Source of the DNA: Acidobacteriaceae bacterium
GTDB taxonomy: Bacteria; Acidobacteriota; Terriglobia; Bryobacterales; Bryobacteraceae
Reading direction: 5' to 3'
DNA length: 53,681 nucleotides
NCBI GenBank assembly: GCA_019240405.1
Contig: JAFAYL010000019.1
Coordinates: forward strand, 1 to 53,681
Shown: piece by piece, positions 36,037 to 44,953 of the stretch
How the letters are laid out: each line of letters starts with the position of its first letter
Numbering within the stretch: the stretch's first letter is position 1
Translations under genes and position numbers: made by a program
Notes under the pieces: generated by a model
Databases searched by the model: none
What the model was told of the DNA's origin: nothing
What the model saw: the letters and a program-made list of their open reading frames with translations, nothing else

Positions 36037-38676
36037 CTATTGGCTATCTGATTGCAGAGCCTCTAATAACTTGCGGTTCCTTGCAAGTTGAATCTCATAC
36101 TCGGCGCGTTTCGCGCGCAGAGTAGCCACGACCTCCGGGGGCGCTTTGCTGAGGAATGTAGGGTCGCCTAGCTGCCGGTCAGTATTTGCGATTGCACGTT
36201 CCTGCATTGCAATTTCTTTCACGATTCGCGCACGGGCCTCCGGTGTGAGCGCGCCGTTTTCCCTTGCCATCGCATGAATCCGCAGACTGAAAGGTTCCGC
36301 CATTTGATCGGAACGAAGCTGGTCGATATTGAGCTTCGTCAGTGCCTGAATCATGGAGAGATCTTCGTTAGAGAACTCGCTGGATTTAAGCGTTAGGGTT
36401 GCACTCAGGATTGCCTTCGGATCGAGTTTGCGGTCGGCGCGTTGTTCGCGAGCGTTCGTAACCACCTTCCGCAACAGCACAAAGGGCGCGTCATCCGCAG
36501 CGGCGTCGAAGGCCGTGAGCGGATACCTTGCAAGAGAAACCGATAGAGGCCGGGAAGGCATCGAAAGCGTCTGACCTAACCTTTGCCAAAGTTCTTCGGT
36601 GATGAAAGGCATGAACGGATGCAGAAGGCGCAGAGACGTTTCGTAGACGCCTAGGGTTGCTCGCCAGTGGGCGTCCAGACCGGACGCTTCGCTGAAGCGT
36701 AGCTTCTTGACCTCGAGATACCAGTCGCAGAATTCGTGCCAAATGAAATCCCAAAGAGTTTGCGCGGCTTCATGATGTCGATGCTGTTCGAGGGCGCGGT
36801 TCGCGATTTCGGTTGCGTGATTCAGACGTCGAAAGATCCAAGTATCCTCGATTGCGGCCGGCCTCGGAGGCGGGTCTGGCTCCCAAGCGGTGACGCCCGA
36901 TCGTTCCAAATTCAAAAACAGCAGCCGTGAAGCATTCCACAATTTATTAGCGAAGGCTTGACCCGCTTCCAGGCGATCTTCTTTCAGCGCGATGTCGGCG
37001 CCGGGAGCGGCAGAAAGCAACAGAGCGATCCGGCAAGCATCCGTGCCGAAGCGGTCCATTAACTCGAGTGGATCGACAACATTGCCTTTGCTCTTCGACA
37101 TTTTCTGGCGCTGGGCATCGCGAACCAGACCGTGCATGTGCACTTCCCGAAAGGGAACTTCGTTGGTGCATTCGAGACCCAACATGATCATTCGCGAGAC
37201 CCAGAAAAACAGAATGTCGAAGCCGGTGATTAGCAGGGAAGTTGGATAGAAGGTCTTGAGATCGTCTGTTTCACCGGGCCAGCCTAGGGTTGAAAAAGGC
37301 CATAGGCCCGAGCTGAACCATGTATCAAGGACGTCTGGATCCTGCTCGAGCTCAGTCGAATGACAGTGAGGACAAGTGGCCGGAGCAGTGCGAGCGACTG
37401 TGATTTGCTGACAGTTTTTGCAATGCCATGCAGGAATGCGATGACCCCACCAGAGCTGGCGCGAGATACACCAATCCCGGATATTCTCCATCCATTGATA
37501 GAAGATGATTTCGCGATCGTCAGGTACGAATCGGATGCGACCACTTCTTACCGCATCAATTGCTCTGTCTGCGAGCGGCTTCGTACGCACGAACCACTGT
37601 TTTGAGATGAGCGGTTCGATGATTGTCTTGGAGCGCTGGCATTTCCCGATATTTACGGTGTACGGTTCAATTTTCGCGAGCTGGCCGTTCTCCTCCAAGG
37701 CGGCAATGACTCGCTTGCGTGCTTCGATGCGATCGAGGCCGGCATATGGGCCTGCCGAAGGTGTCATCCGCGCGTCCTCGCCAATCGCTTTCACGAACGG
37801 GAGACGGTGCCGTTTACCTATTTCAAAGTCATTGGCATCGTGAGCGGGCGTGACCTTCACGACGCCAGTACCGAACCCCGGATCAACCATGGCATCTGAG
37901 ATGATCGGGATTTCACGACCCATCAAAGGAAGAATGGCCGCTTTGCCGTGCAGATGGGTGTAGCGAACGTCGTCAGGATGAACCGCCAGCGCGGTATCTC
38001 CGAGCATCGTTTCCGGACGGGTTGTAGCGACGGTTAGAGTTTCTGCGCCTCCAACAAGGGGGTATCGTATGTACCACAAGTGAGCCTGGACCGGTTCGTG
38101 TACCGTCTCGAGATCGGAGATGGCAGTCTGGCACTGCGGGCACCAATTCACCATGTACTCCCCGCGATAGATCAGGCCTTTTTCCCAGAGGCGCACGAAA
38201 CACTCGCGGACCGCCCGCGAAAGGCCGGCATCCATGGTGAAGCGCTCGCGGGACCAGTCGACGCTTGCGCCTTCATGGCGGATTTGCTCGTTTATACGTC
38301 CGCCATAGTGTTCCTTCCATTGCCAGACGCGGCGCTCGAACTCTTCACGCCCTAACTGCTGGCGTGTGCTTCCTTCAGCCCGGAGTTGTTGTTCGACAAC
38401 CATCTGTGTCGCGATCCCGGCATGATCTGTTCCGGGGACCCAAAGCGTTGTTTCGCCTTTCATGCGATGCCAGCGCACGACGACATCCATGATCGTGTGC
38501 TCGAGCATGTGCCCGACATGAAGCGATCCGGTTACGTTCGGAGGCGGAATCACAATGGAGAAGATGCGGCCTGAAATTGCGCGGCTCGCGTCGACGCGGT
38601 AAATTCCGGACTCGATCCACCACTGAGCCCAATGCGACTCAAAGCGCTGCGGCTCGTAGACTTTTTCCAGTTGCAT
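36037..38676 (-). CDS. valS: Valyl-tRNA synthetase
   Basis: 879 residues, normal length. Class I signatures are intact: HIGH motif as HVGH (53-56, in PPPNVTGSLHVGHMLEH) and KMSKS (525-529). The editing domain has the family's TTRPETMLGDTALAVHP, and the Zn-type stretch HCKNCQQITVA/CPHCHS is present. The C-terminal arm (IVKEIAMQERAIANTDRQLG) is the tRNA-binding coiled coil. It charges tRNA-Val and starts the valS-birA-hypothetical operon. The 139-base region upstream to tRNA-Asn shows no T-box and no convincing promoter. Confidence 0.97.
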   Translation of the reverse strand: MQLEKVYEPQRFESHWAQWWIESGIYRVDASRAISGRIFSIVIPPPNVTGSLHVGHMLEHTIMDVVVRWHRMKGETTLWVPGTDHAGIATQMVVEQQLRAEGSTRQQLGREEFERRVWQWKEHYGGRINEQIRHEGASVDWSRERFTMDAGLSRAVRECFVRLWEKGLIYRGEYMVNWCPQCQTAISDLETVHEPVQAHLWYIRYPLVGGAETLTVATTRPETMLGDTALAVHPDDVRYTHLHGKAAILPLMGREIPIISDAMVDPGFGTGVVKVTPAHDANDFEIGKRHRLPFVKAIGEDARMTPSAGPYAGLDRIEARKRVIAALEENGQLAKIEPYTVNIGKCQRSKTIIEPLISKQWFVRTKPLADRAIDAVRSGRIRFVPDDREIIFYQWMENIRDWCISRQLWWGHRIPAWHCKNCQQITVARTAPATCPHCHSTELEQDPDVLDTWFSSGLWPFSTLGWPGETDDLKTFYPTSLLITGFDILFFWVSRMIMLGLECTNEVPFREVHMHGLVRDAQRQKMSKSKGNVVDPLELMDRFGTDACRIALLLSAAPGADIALKEDRLEAGQAFANKLWNASRLLFLNLERSGVTAWEPDPPPRPAAIEDTWIFRRLNHATEIANRALEQHRHHEAAQTLWDFIWHEFCDWYLEVKKLRFSEASGLDAHWRATLGVYETSLRLLHPFMPFITEELWQRLGQTLSMPSRPLSVSLARYPLTAFDAAADDAPFVLLRKVVTNAREQRADRKLDPKAILSATLTLKSSEFSNEDLSMIQALTKLNIDQLRSDQMAEPFSLRIHAMARENGALTPEARARIVKEIAMQERAIANTDRQLGDPTFLSKAPPEVVATLRAKRAEYEIQLARNRKLLEALQSDSQ

Positions 38677-38815
38677 TAGGTGATCCGGCGGCGGAAAGAC
38701 TCGATGTGCGATCTTCCCGTGTACCAGAAAACTTCAGCGTATCAACTGTGCTTTAATAGGTTTGACCCGCGTTGGAACGAGTAAAGGCGTGTATCCTGCA
38801 ACGCGAGCGCAATGC

Positions 38816-38890
<75 letters not shown>

Positions 38891-39583
38891 AGTTGCTTGT
38901 TTTCAATGACTTATAACACATAAGTACTAGTTGATACAGTGCTTTTTTCTGCCCCGTAAGACTCAAAATGGCCGCTAACTTATTGACTCCCGGTACTCTA
39001 GACCCTTCGGTTAGGTTTGTGTCGACGCAAAGTTCCGAGCTGCTTAAGTCCTAGCGCTCCTTGGATTTACTCAAACGGCACCGTTCGGCTGTGCCTGGTG
39101 CTGTGCCTAGTTGTGCTTTCTGGGCCCATTAGCTTGGGAGGAAAACCACAGCCGACATGGTTCCAGGGCACTGTTCGCCGTATCGAGAGTAATATCTTGC
39201 GAAGTGGATTTAGATGGCGCGAGAAATGGGAGAAGTTGGCTGCGGCTCTTCGCACGCATTCGGATCGAGGAATCCATATTGCGGGTCCTTGCGCGAGACC
39301 GTGCAGGATTGATGGAACTCTGTGGGCGAAAGCTAAATGCCGACTTTGGCGGGAAGCCAAAGGCTGCCTTGGATAAGCGAGGTCGACGCACTAATGGAAA
39401 AGAAGGGGTGTCAAAACAGTTATATGGTTGAGTTACCGATCTCGATGCCGACATCGGAGAGCCGAGCTGCGATGAAACCCAGCTTGAAGACGCTAGCGAA
39501 AAGGCACAGTTTATGATTGCGGCGTCTCGATTCCATGGCCCCATCCGGCGAATCAATCATCAGCTAGTTTGGCCGTAAATACA
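38891..39583. other. Gene-poor stretch downstream of tRNA-Asn
   Basis: About 690 bases without a gene I can support. Several short frames exist, including a 119-codon plus-strand one (39017-39376) and a 149-codon minus-strand one (39107-39556), but none shows a recognisable motif, a ribosome site or plausible composition. AGTCCTAGCG at 39047-39056 matches the last ten bases of the 38-bp repeat found at 40364 and 42363. It may be decayed accessory DNA. Confidence 0.4.
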
Positions 39584-39592
39584 TGCTATCTT
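39584..39592 (+). promoter_or_regulatory. Extended -10 of the toxin-antitoxin operon
   Basis: TGCTATCTT is an extended -10 element. Seven bases after its end is the A of the antitoxin ATG (39599), so the message is predicted to be leaderless. No good -35 is visible, which is acceptable for an extended -10. Confidence 0.45.
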
Positions 39593-39598
39593 TACACC

Positions 39599-39886
39599 AT
39601 GGGTTCTCGCCTCGTAAATGTACGGCTGGACGAAGAACGCCTGCGGAAGACTCGTATGCTGCGGGAACAGGGACTAGCGCTCTCTGACGTGATCCGCGAA
39701 GCAATTGATGAACGCTTCGAGCAATTACACCGTTCCAGGAAAGTGCGCGATGTCAGAGCCATCATCCAGCGCATTTTTGAACAGCATCCCGATCCTGCCG
39801 GTCTCCGGCTGCCGGCCCATAACATACATGACCGGAAAGCTGCTCGCTCTGCCATTCTCGAGAAATTGCGCCGCCGAGTTCGATGA
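39599..39886 (+). CDS. Ribbon-helix-helix antitoxin (VapB-like)
   Basis: The ATG at 39599 gives 95 residues: MGSRLVNVRLDEERLRKTRM forms the beta strand and first helix, and LALSDVIREAIDERFEQLHR the second helix, of a ribbon-helix-helix domain. The C-terminal part (about 55-95) should wrap the toxin. A longer frame from 39569 lacks support. The stop overlaps the toxin start (ATGA). It would neutralise the PIN toxin and repress the operon. Confidence 0.85.
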   Translation: MGSRLVNVRLDEERLRKTRMLREQGLALSDVIREAIDERFEQLHRSRKVRDVRAIIQRIFEQHPDPAGLRLPAHNIHDRKAARSAILEKLRRRVR

Positions 39887-40299
39887 TTCTGATCGATACG
39901 ACACCTCTGGTTGCGCTTTGTGATGCTCGAGATTCGCAACACACGGTCGCGGTAGCGCACTTGGAAAAATTAGCGTCCGGCGGGCTCTGCACGTGCGAAG
40001 CCGTGTTGATGGAGTCCTGCTTTCATCTGCCGCATCGGGCGCAGCGGCAGCGCCTTCACGCACTGCTCGATGCGCTGGCGATCTCCTCTCTGCCTGGCCC
40101 CTGTGACCGACGCTTCTGGTCCGACGTGCTCGACTGGCTTACGAAATATGCCGAACACGAGCCAGACTGGGCAGATGCGTGCATCGCAGTCCTGTGTGGC
40201 TATCAGAGGCGATTGAAAGTCTGGACTTACGATCGCGAGTTTCGCACGACTTGGCGCAGACCGGATGGAACGGTCATTCCTCTGGCCATCCGAGCGTAG
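39883..40299 (+). CDS. PIN-domain toxin (VapC-like ribonuclease)
   Basis: 138 residues with the acidic PIN quartet in order: Asp5 (MILIDTTPLVALCD), Glu44 (AVLMESCF), Asp98 (DWADACIAVL) and Asp117 (WTYDREF). Such toxins cleave tRNA or rRNA when freed from antitoxin. It overlaps the antitoxin by ATGA. All four acidic residues are intact, so it is probably active. The 235 bases to the S41 gene hold one copy of the 38-bp repeat and nothing else recognisable. Confidence 0.88.
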   Translation: MILIDTTPLVALCDARDSQHTVAVAHLEKLASGGLCTCEAVLMESCFHLPHRAQRQRLHALLDALAISSLPGPCDRRFWSDVLDWLTKYAEHEPDWADACIAVLCGYQRRLKVWTYDREFRTTWRRPDGTVIPLAIRA

Positions 40300-40363
40300 T
40301 TGCCTTCCTTCAAACGGTTCAAGCTAAACTGATCCGGCGATCGGCCTCCGACCGCTATCCCAC

Positions 40364-40401
40364 CTTCTCGCGCCGGATCACCCCAGATTGAGTCCTAGCG
40401 T
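40364..40401. repeat. 38-bp direct repeat, copy 1
   Basis: Matches the copy at 42363-42400 at 34 of 38 positions, in the same orientation, about 2.0 kb apart. Shared core segments are CGCGCCGGATCAC and GAGTCCTAGCGT. The two copies bracket the S41 peptidase gene. Confidence 0.7.
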
Positions 40402-40534
40402 ATTTCGCGGTCTATGCGGACCGAAGTGCGCTCAGGTTCCGCTTAGCGGGTGATACCCAAAATATAGGTGGTCCGCACAATGTGTGTAATCGCCTGTTCT
40501 CAACAACTCGCAGGATTCTATCGAGAGGGTCCAT

Positions 40535-41920
40535 TTACTGGCTGAGTATCTCTAGCGCCCTGGCCATCGCCGGATCTTTTCCAGCGGCCACGTCGGCATC
40601 GGCAAAGACATGGACTTCGGTATCTGGTGGAATGCCCACTAGATCGAAGATCGCACCGTTGCCGGTGCGATAGATCTCGTTCGGCAGGCCGAATCGCCAG
40701 CCGTTGGGGAGCCGGCGACCGAGTACGTCGGAAAAAACGCCCTGGGTGTTCTCGCCGATGCGCACGATGTGAGGCGAGCGGCCCATCAACGCCTGGGTGA
40801 AGGTTTCGCCCGCGCTGATGGTCAGGGGCCCGATGAGTTCCACCACTGGGCCGCGAAAGCCCGGCCGCGCACTGGGATGGACCATGCTCGAATCTTCCGG
40901 AGTCCATTTATTGCGATCAACGGGATCGGCGCGCGCAACCTTGGTATAGGCCAGGTAGTCGGCCGTGGCAAGCCGAGAAGCGATCTCCAGGCCGTACGGA
41001 TCGTCGCCGCCGAAATTGATGCGGACGTCGATAACGAGCGCCTTCAGCTTCGGATCGGAAAAGATCTCGTCGAGAGCGGTCTGCAGCGCTGTCAATCCGT
41101 TCGCAAACCCGCGCTCCTTGGAATAACCGGAGAAGGACAGGATACGCAGATATCCGGTGGTCTCATTGACGTGGCCGTATTGCACCTGGTCGTTGCACCA
41201 CTTGCGTAATGGCGTTTGGAGATACGCGCGATCGGTAACTGCCAGCAGCGCCGGCATGATCTTAGTGTGGAATTCATGTCTGTCGCCTTTGACAACACGG
41301 TCCGTACCCGGCCTGTACGTGTGGAATTCGCGCTTGAGATCGGGAGCGTCGATATAGGTGTGGAGATTGTGGAATGGCCCGATCATTCCCGCAAGGATGT
41401 CGAAAAGTTCCGAGGGTGTAGTCTTGTCGGTGATCTTGGCGCGATTGGCGGCAACGGTGGCGTCCCAACCCACCTTCTGCCGATCAAACAGGATGTAGTT
41501 CTCGGCCCAGGTGCGGGTGAAGACCTCGAAATTGGCCTGCGGCCTGTTCGGCGTCGGATGCTCGCAGGTCGCGGGCAGTTCCGTGATTCGGTCGATGCGC
41601 ACGTCGGAGACCGACGAGACGTTGTGAAGGAGCCTGTGATCGGCCGTGCGACCGCTGCGGATAAAGAACACGTCCCCGTCTGTGACCTTGAATGTGGCCT
41701 CGCGGCCGGCAATGCTAGTGTCGTCACGCTCGGCCGCATCGCCAGGCACGCAAGTCGTGGCGGTCACCTCGAAAGACTTTAGCATCCCTCCCTGAATGCC
41801 GAACACCATGCCGTATCCTTCGCTTTTCCATATCCCGTCCAGCGACTGTTTCTGGACTTCTGAACCGGATAAACCAACCGCTGCCAGGAATGTGAGCGTC
41901 ACCGGGATGATCCGTTTCAT
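40535..41920 (-). CDS. S41-family (tail-specific/C-terminal processing) peptidase, secreted
   Basis: The ATG at 41920 gives a signal peptide (KRIIPVTLTFLAAVGLSGSE) and 461 residues; a longer frame to 42079 has no signal and is rejected. The core has the S41 landmarks: YLRILSFSGY, LKALVIDVRINFGGDDPYGL, then PLTISAGETFTQALMG with the nucleophile Ser followed by AGE, and a C-terminal IPPDTEVHVFADA. The N-terminal 120 residues are a lipocalin- or sandwich-like domain (LDGIWKSEGYGMVFGIQGG). No PDZ domain is obvious. The role is likely extracytoplasmic proteolysis. Confidence 0.85.
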   Translation of the reverse strand: MKRIIPVTLTFLAAVGLSGSEVQKQSLDGIWKSEGYGMVFGIQGGMLKSFEVTATTCVPGDAAERDDTSIAGREATFKVTDGDVFFIRSGRTADHRLLHNVSSVSDVRIDRITELPATCEHPTPNRPQANFEVFTRTWAENYILFDRQKVGWDATVAANRAKITDKTTPSELFDILAGMIGPFHNLHTYIDAPDLKREFHTYRPGTDRVVKGDRHEFHTKIMPALLAVTDRAYLQTPLRKWCNDQVQYGHVNETTGYLRILSFSGYSKERGFANGLTALQTALDEIFSDPKLKALVIDVRINFGGDDPYGLEIASRLATADYLAYTKVARADPVDRNKWTPEDSSMVHPSARPGFRGPVVELIGPLTISAGETFTQALMGRSPHIVRIGENTQGVFSDVLGRRLPNGWRFGLPNEIYRTGNGAIFDLVGIPPDTEVHVFADADVAAGKDPAMARALEILSQ

Positions 41921-42362
41921 GCTGAGTATTGTAGATCCCCATTGGCCATAAATCGCGATTACACTGATTGAGCAGGTTTTGCTTTGCTTGGTGAATGGTG
42001 CCACCGGACAGAAATTCAGCTTGCAGCCGATAGACCCGGCTTGGTCGCGCAGGATAGATCTATCCTGGGCCGTTAGCACTAAGCCGCTGGCGCGGCGGAC
42101 GCTGCGCGTGAAGTTACTTCGATGCTCGTCTACGAACGAGGTTGCGCGCTGTTGCTACACGTCCTATCATCTAATTGCGGCGTGCTCCAATGGCTGCATG
42201 TTCTTGACTCGCGACGCGGAAATCTGAGTGCGTCATTATCAAGAAAAACGCTATTGAAATTCCAATAAGCACGTGAGTGACCCTCGACCGCAAACGCCAG
42301 CGCCTCACTGCAAACGGCTCTATCCGAAGTGATCCCGCGATGAACTACCGTCGATCTTAGGG
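41921..42362. other. Gene-poor stretch upstream of the S41 gene
   Basis: Together with 42401-42560 this leaves about 600 bases without an intact gene. Apart from the 38-bp repeat copy and a possible PIN relic (42162-42227) I see nothing recognisable: no RNA gene, no terminator with a T-run and no clear promoter. Confidence 0.4.
42162..42227 (+). pseudogene. Possible PIN-domain C-terminal relic
   Basis: The frame reads SYHLIAACSNGCMFLTRDAE before a stop. This resembles the PIN-domain ending (A-D-ALIAA-x-x-x-x-G-x-x-FLTRDxDF), but the first Asp is His and no start or N-terminal part is present. Only some 21 codons support this; it may be chance. Confidence 0.25.
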
Positions 42363-42400
42363 CTTTTCGCGCCGGATCACTCCCGATAGAGTCCTAGCGT
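42363..42400. repeat. 38-bp direct repeat, copy 2
   Basis: Second copy, 34 of 38 bases identical to 40364-40401 and in the same orientation. It lies in otherwise empty DNA between the S41 gene and the SRPBCC-like gene. Confidence 0.7.
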
Positions 42401-42560
42401 TACGGTGATCTTCGTACGACGGCGCGCTTGCAGAGTCGGCCTTTGCTCCAATTCAACAATCTGGTCCGCCTGTGATCCGGTCAGTCGCCTCTCGCGGAAT
42501 TTTGCCTTTGCAGTCACTTATGCAGGTTCGGTTACGCCTTAATTCCAACGGTGAATGACG

Positions 42561-43499
42561 TCAGGGCAACAATCCGCTTTGAACTGCAGCCGGCAATAAC
42601 GTATTTGAAAATGCCGATGTTGCCGGTGTGTTGTGTTTTTTGTCCCTCGCAGCGCGACTTATTTCGAGCACTGCTCGTTCCCTCTTCTGAAGCGAGACCT
42701 GCATAGAGCTTCTGGATGTGCGGCATACGATCGGATCGATGAGCCATCGAAGCGCTCCCGGTACATCGCGACTAAGAGCAACCGCTTCCAACTCCACGTA
42801 CACTCCGCCGTCGCGTTGTTCGAATCGGGAGATGCTGTATAGCCGCCATATGAAGCCGCGGCCCGTGTCCGCAGGCGCTTCGTGTTCATCGGCCAAACTG
42901 TAATTCTCGCCAGTCGTGTAGGAGATACTGTACCATTTGTTTTCATCCATTCGTGTAAAGGTGTCCTGGAACTCGGTGTCGAGCGCAAATTTGGCGACGA
43001 CCGCTTTGTTCAACATGCGCAGCGAGAATGTGTCTTCTGTGTCGGTCTGGCGGAACACTCTAGACTCAATGATGTTCGGGCCGTAGAAATCTTTGTATTT
43101 GCCGTAATTGCGCACGACAGAGAGAACGTCATCCAAACGAGCTCCGGACAAGAAAATGGCACCTATCCAATGATGAATTAATCCCCGGGGAACTCTGTGC
43201 GGGTTCTCACCGACCCGCGCTACTACTATGTCTCCGTTGTGCAGGCGCCGAAGCCGGTCGGGTGATTGATCGCTCCACAGAAAGGGTGCAGCGTCCGAGT
43301 ACTTGGCGACGCGAGCGCTTTGGGTCTGTATATAAACGTCCCAGGCCTTTAGAGTCTCAGAGCTCAACTCGGCTCCCTTCGATGTAACGGAAGCGGCCAG
43401 GATGAGGAGTGCTGCCGTCAGAAAAGCTCCCAGAAACCGCCTTCGCTCCGGCTTTGAGAAAAGGGCGGAGGCGACCATCCGCCGGGTATCGAATCTCAT
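42561..43499 (-). CDS. Exported SRPBCC/START-like protein, coupled to the SthA-like gene
   Basis: The ATG at 43499 overlaps the stop of the flavoprotein gene (ATGA), which fixes the start; 312 residues. The N-terminus has RR and a hydrophobic signal (RRRFLGAFLTAALLILAASV), possibly Tat. The middle looks like a helix-grip lipid-binding fold: GLIHHWIGAIFLSGARLDDV, LSVVRNYGKYKDFYGPNIIE and SISYTTGENYSLADEHEAPA. No catalytic motif. The tight coupling with the flavoprotein implies a shared condition of expression. Family assignment is from pattern only. Confidence 0.6.
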   Translation of the reverse strand: MRFDTRRMVASALFSKPERRRFLGAFLTAALLILAASVTSKGAELSSETLKAWDVYIQTQSARVAKYSDAAPFLWSDQSPDRLRRLHNGDIVVARVGENPHRVPRGLIHHWIGAIFLSGARLDDVLSVVRNYGKYKDFYGPNIIESRVFRQTDTEDTFSLRMLNKAVVAKFALDTEFQDTFTRMDENKWYSISYTTGENYSLADEHEAPADTGRGFIWRLYSISRFEQRDGGVYVELEAVALSRDVPGALRWLIDPIVCRTSRSSMQVSLQKRERAVLEISRAARDKKHNTPATSAFSNTLLPAAVQSGLLP

Positions 43500-44923
43500 G
43501 TCAAGGTCCATTTGCTGACTGCGGAAAACATTTGGGCTCTCTCGTTGATCAAACGCCAGGTGGCGTCCTGATACAAAGCTCCAAGAGTCGGCACATTGAA
43601 ACAGAGTTTGCTGAAGACTGTGGCATCGCAATCCGCGGTCATCGCGATCAGACCGATATGCACCAACTCGCTCGCATGTTCCCCAATGGCATGCACTCCG
43701 AGAAGTTTCAGATCCTCGCGCCGGAAAATCAGCTTGAGAAACCCTTCCTTCTCACCGATAATGCAACCCCGAGGATTGTTCGTGTATTGTGCGCGCCCAA
43801 CTATATAGTCGATGCCTGCCGCATGAACTGCCTGCTCGGTATCGCCGGCCATCGCGACCTCGGGAATCGTATACACAGCCGATGGCAGGATGTCCCGAAC
43901 CGGAACGTCGTCTGCGGTGCCAAAAGCGAGAGTCATCGCGCGTCTTGCCTGCTGCATTCCGGTCGAGGCAAGTGCGGGAAAACCGATCACATCGCCCGCG
44001 GCATAGATGTTCGGGACCGCAGTGCGGTAATGTTCGTCCACTTTCAGATCACCGCGCTCTTCCGCCGTAACACCGGCCGCCGCAAGATTCAGCGACGTCG
44101 TGTTACTTCGCCGTCCGGCTGCCACAAGCACTGCCTGCGTCTGCACGATGCATCCCGATTCCAGCCTGAGAGTGATTTCGTCTCCCGCACCGGTGCATTC
44201 CGCGACTCGTTCGCCCCCGTGCATTTCGATTCCGCTCGCACGTATGGCTCGCGCGAGCGAGTCCGAGACTTCAGAATCGAGAAACGGGAGCAGCACGTCG
44301 CGGCTATCAATCAGGTGAACTTTTGTGCCGAGCGCAGCGAATGTACACGCATATTCGCTTCCTACAGCTCCGGCACCCACAACGGCCAGCGATTTAGGAA
44401 TCGTCTCGAGTTCGAGAATAGTATCCGAATCGTAGACTCCGGGTTTGTCGAACGGAAAGCCTGCCGGGCGATGGGGTGAAGAGCCGGTTGAAATCAGGAT
44501 TTTTTCCGCATGAACAAGCCTCGATGTGGTATCGCTCCGGACACTGATGTTATGGGCGTCCTCGAAGTGCGCGTCACCCACAATAAATTCGACCGATGAG
44601 GCCTCCACAAGTTGCGCGAGCATACGGTTCAGCGCCTCCTTCACCGCGTGCTCACGCCGCATCAGGTCGGCGACGGTTGTTTCGCGGCGCAATGAAAGAT
44701 CCACGCCGTAGAGATCGCGCGACCGGGTGCCCGAGAGCGTCAGAGCCGTTTCGCGCAGAGTCTTGCTGGGGACCGTACCGGTGTTCGCGCCCGCGCCACC
44801 GAGATCGCCGAAGCGATCGACGAGGACGACTCTGGCCCCCAGAGACGCAGCAGTAGTTGCGCCGACGATTCCGGCCGGCCCGGCGCCGATTACGGCGAGA
44901 TCGTACTTGTTTTGCATCATCAT
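43496..44923 (-). CDS. SthA-like soluble pyridine nucleotide transhydrogenase / FAD-NAD(P) oxidoreductase
   Basis: 475 residues. FAD site LAVIGAGPAGIVGATTAAS, then GGAGANTGTVPSKTLRE (residues 42-58), the NAD(P) site SLAVVGAGAVGSEYACTFAA and NIYAAGDVIGFPALASTG. It has the Thr (TVPSK) of transhydrogenases rather than the second Cys of lipoamide dehydrogenases, but the first Cys of the SthA pattern (GGxC) is Gly45 here, so no redox disulfide can form. This argues for hydride transfer between FAD and nucleotides without a disulfide. The C-terminal dimerisation domain (KLIFRREDLKLLGVHAIGEH) is intact. Three tandem ATGs at the start leave the exact codon open. Confidence 0.8.
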   Translation of the reverse strand: MMMQNKYDLAVIGAGPAGIVGATTAASLGARVVLVDRFGDLGGAGANTGTVPSKTLRETALTLSGTRSRDLYGVDLSLRRETTVADLMRREHAVKEALNRMLAQLVEASSVEFIVGDAHFEDAHNISVRSDTTSRLVHAEKILISTGSSPHRPAGFPFDKPGVYDSDTILELETIPKSLAVVGAGAVGSEYACTFAALGTKVHLIDSRDVLLPFLDSEVSDSLARAIRASGIEMHGGERVAECTGAGDEITLRLESGCIVQTQAVLVAAGRRSNTTSLNLAAAGVTAEERGDLKVDEHYRTAVPNIYAAGDVIGFPALASTGMQQARRAMTLAFGTADDVPVRDILPSAVYTIPEVAMAGDTEQAVHAAGIDYIVGRAQYTNNPRGCIIGEKEGFLKLIFRREDLKLLGVHAIGEHASELVHIGLIAMTADCDATVFSKLCFNVPTLGALYQDATWRLINERAQMFSAVSKWTLT

Positions 44924-44953
44924 AAATGCTTCGAACCTCCCTTTAACGCGCGA

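Noticed and set aside
38677-38815. T-box or other riboswitch before valS
   Set aside because: Too short, no T-box consensus or terminator/antiterminator pair visible.
39017-39556. Overlapping frames on both strands in the gene-poor stretch
   Set aside because: Low-complexity Ser/Arg-rich translations typical of antisense or random frames, with no motif or start context.
43409-44479. Plus-strand 356-codon frame
   Set aside because: Antisense of the SthA-like gene, whose motifs and codon pattern are clear; Arg/His-rich translation without any motif.
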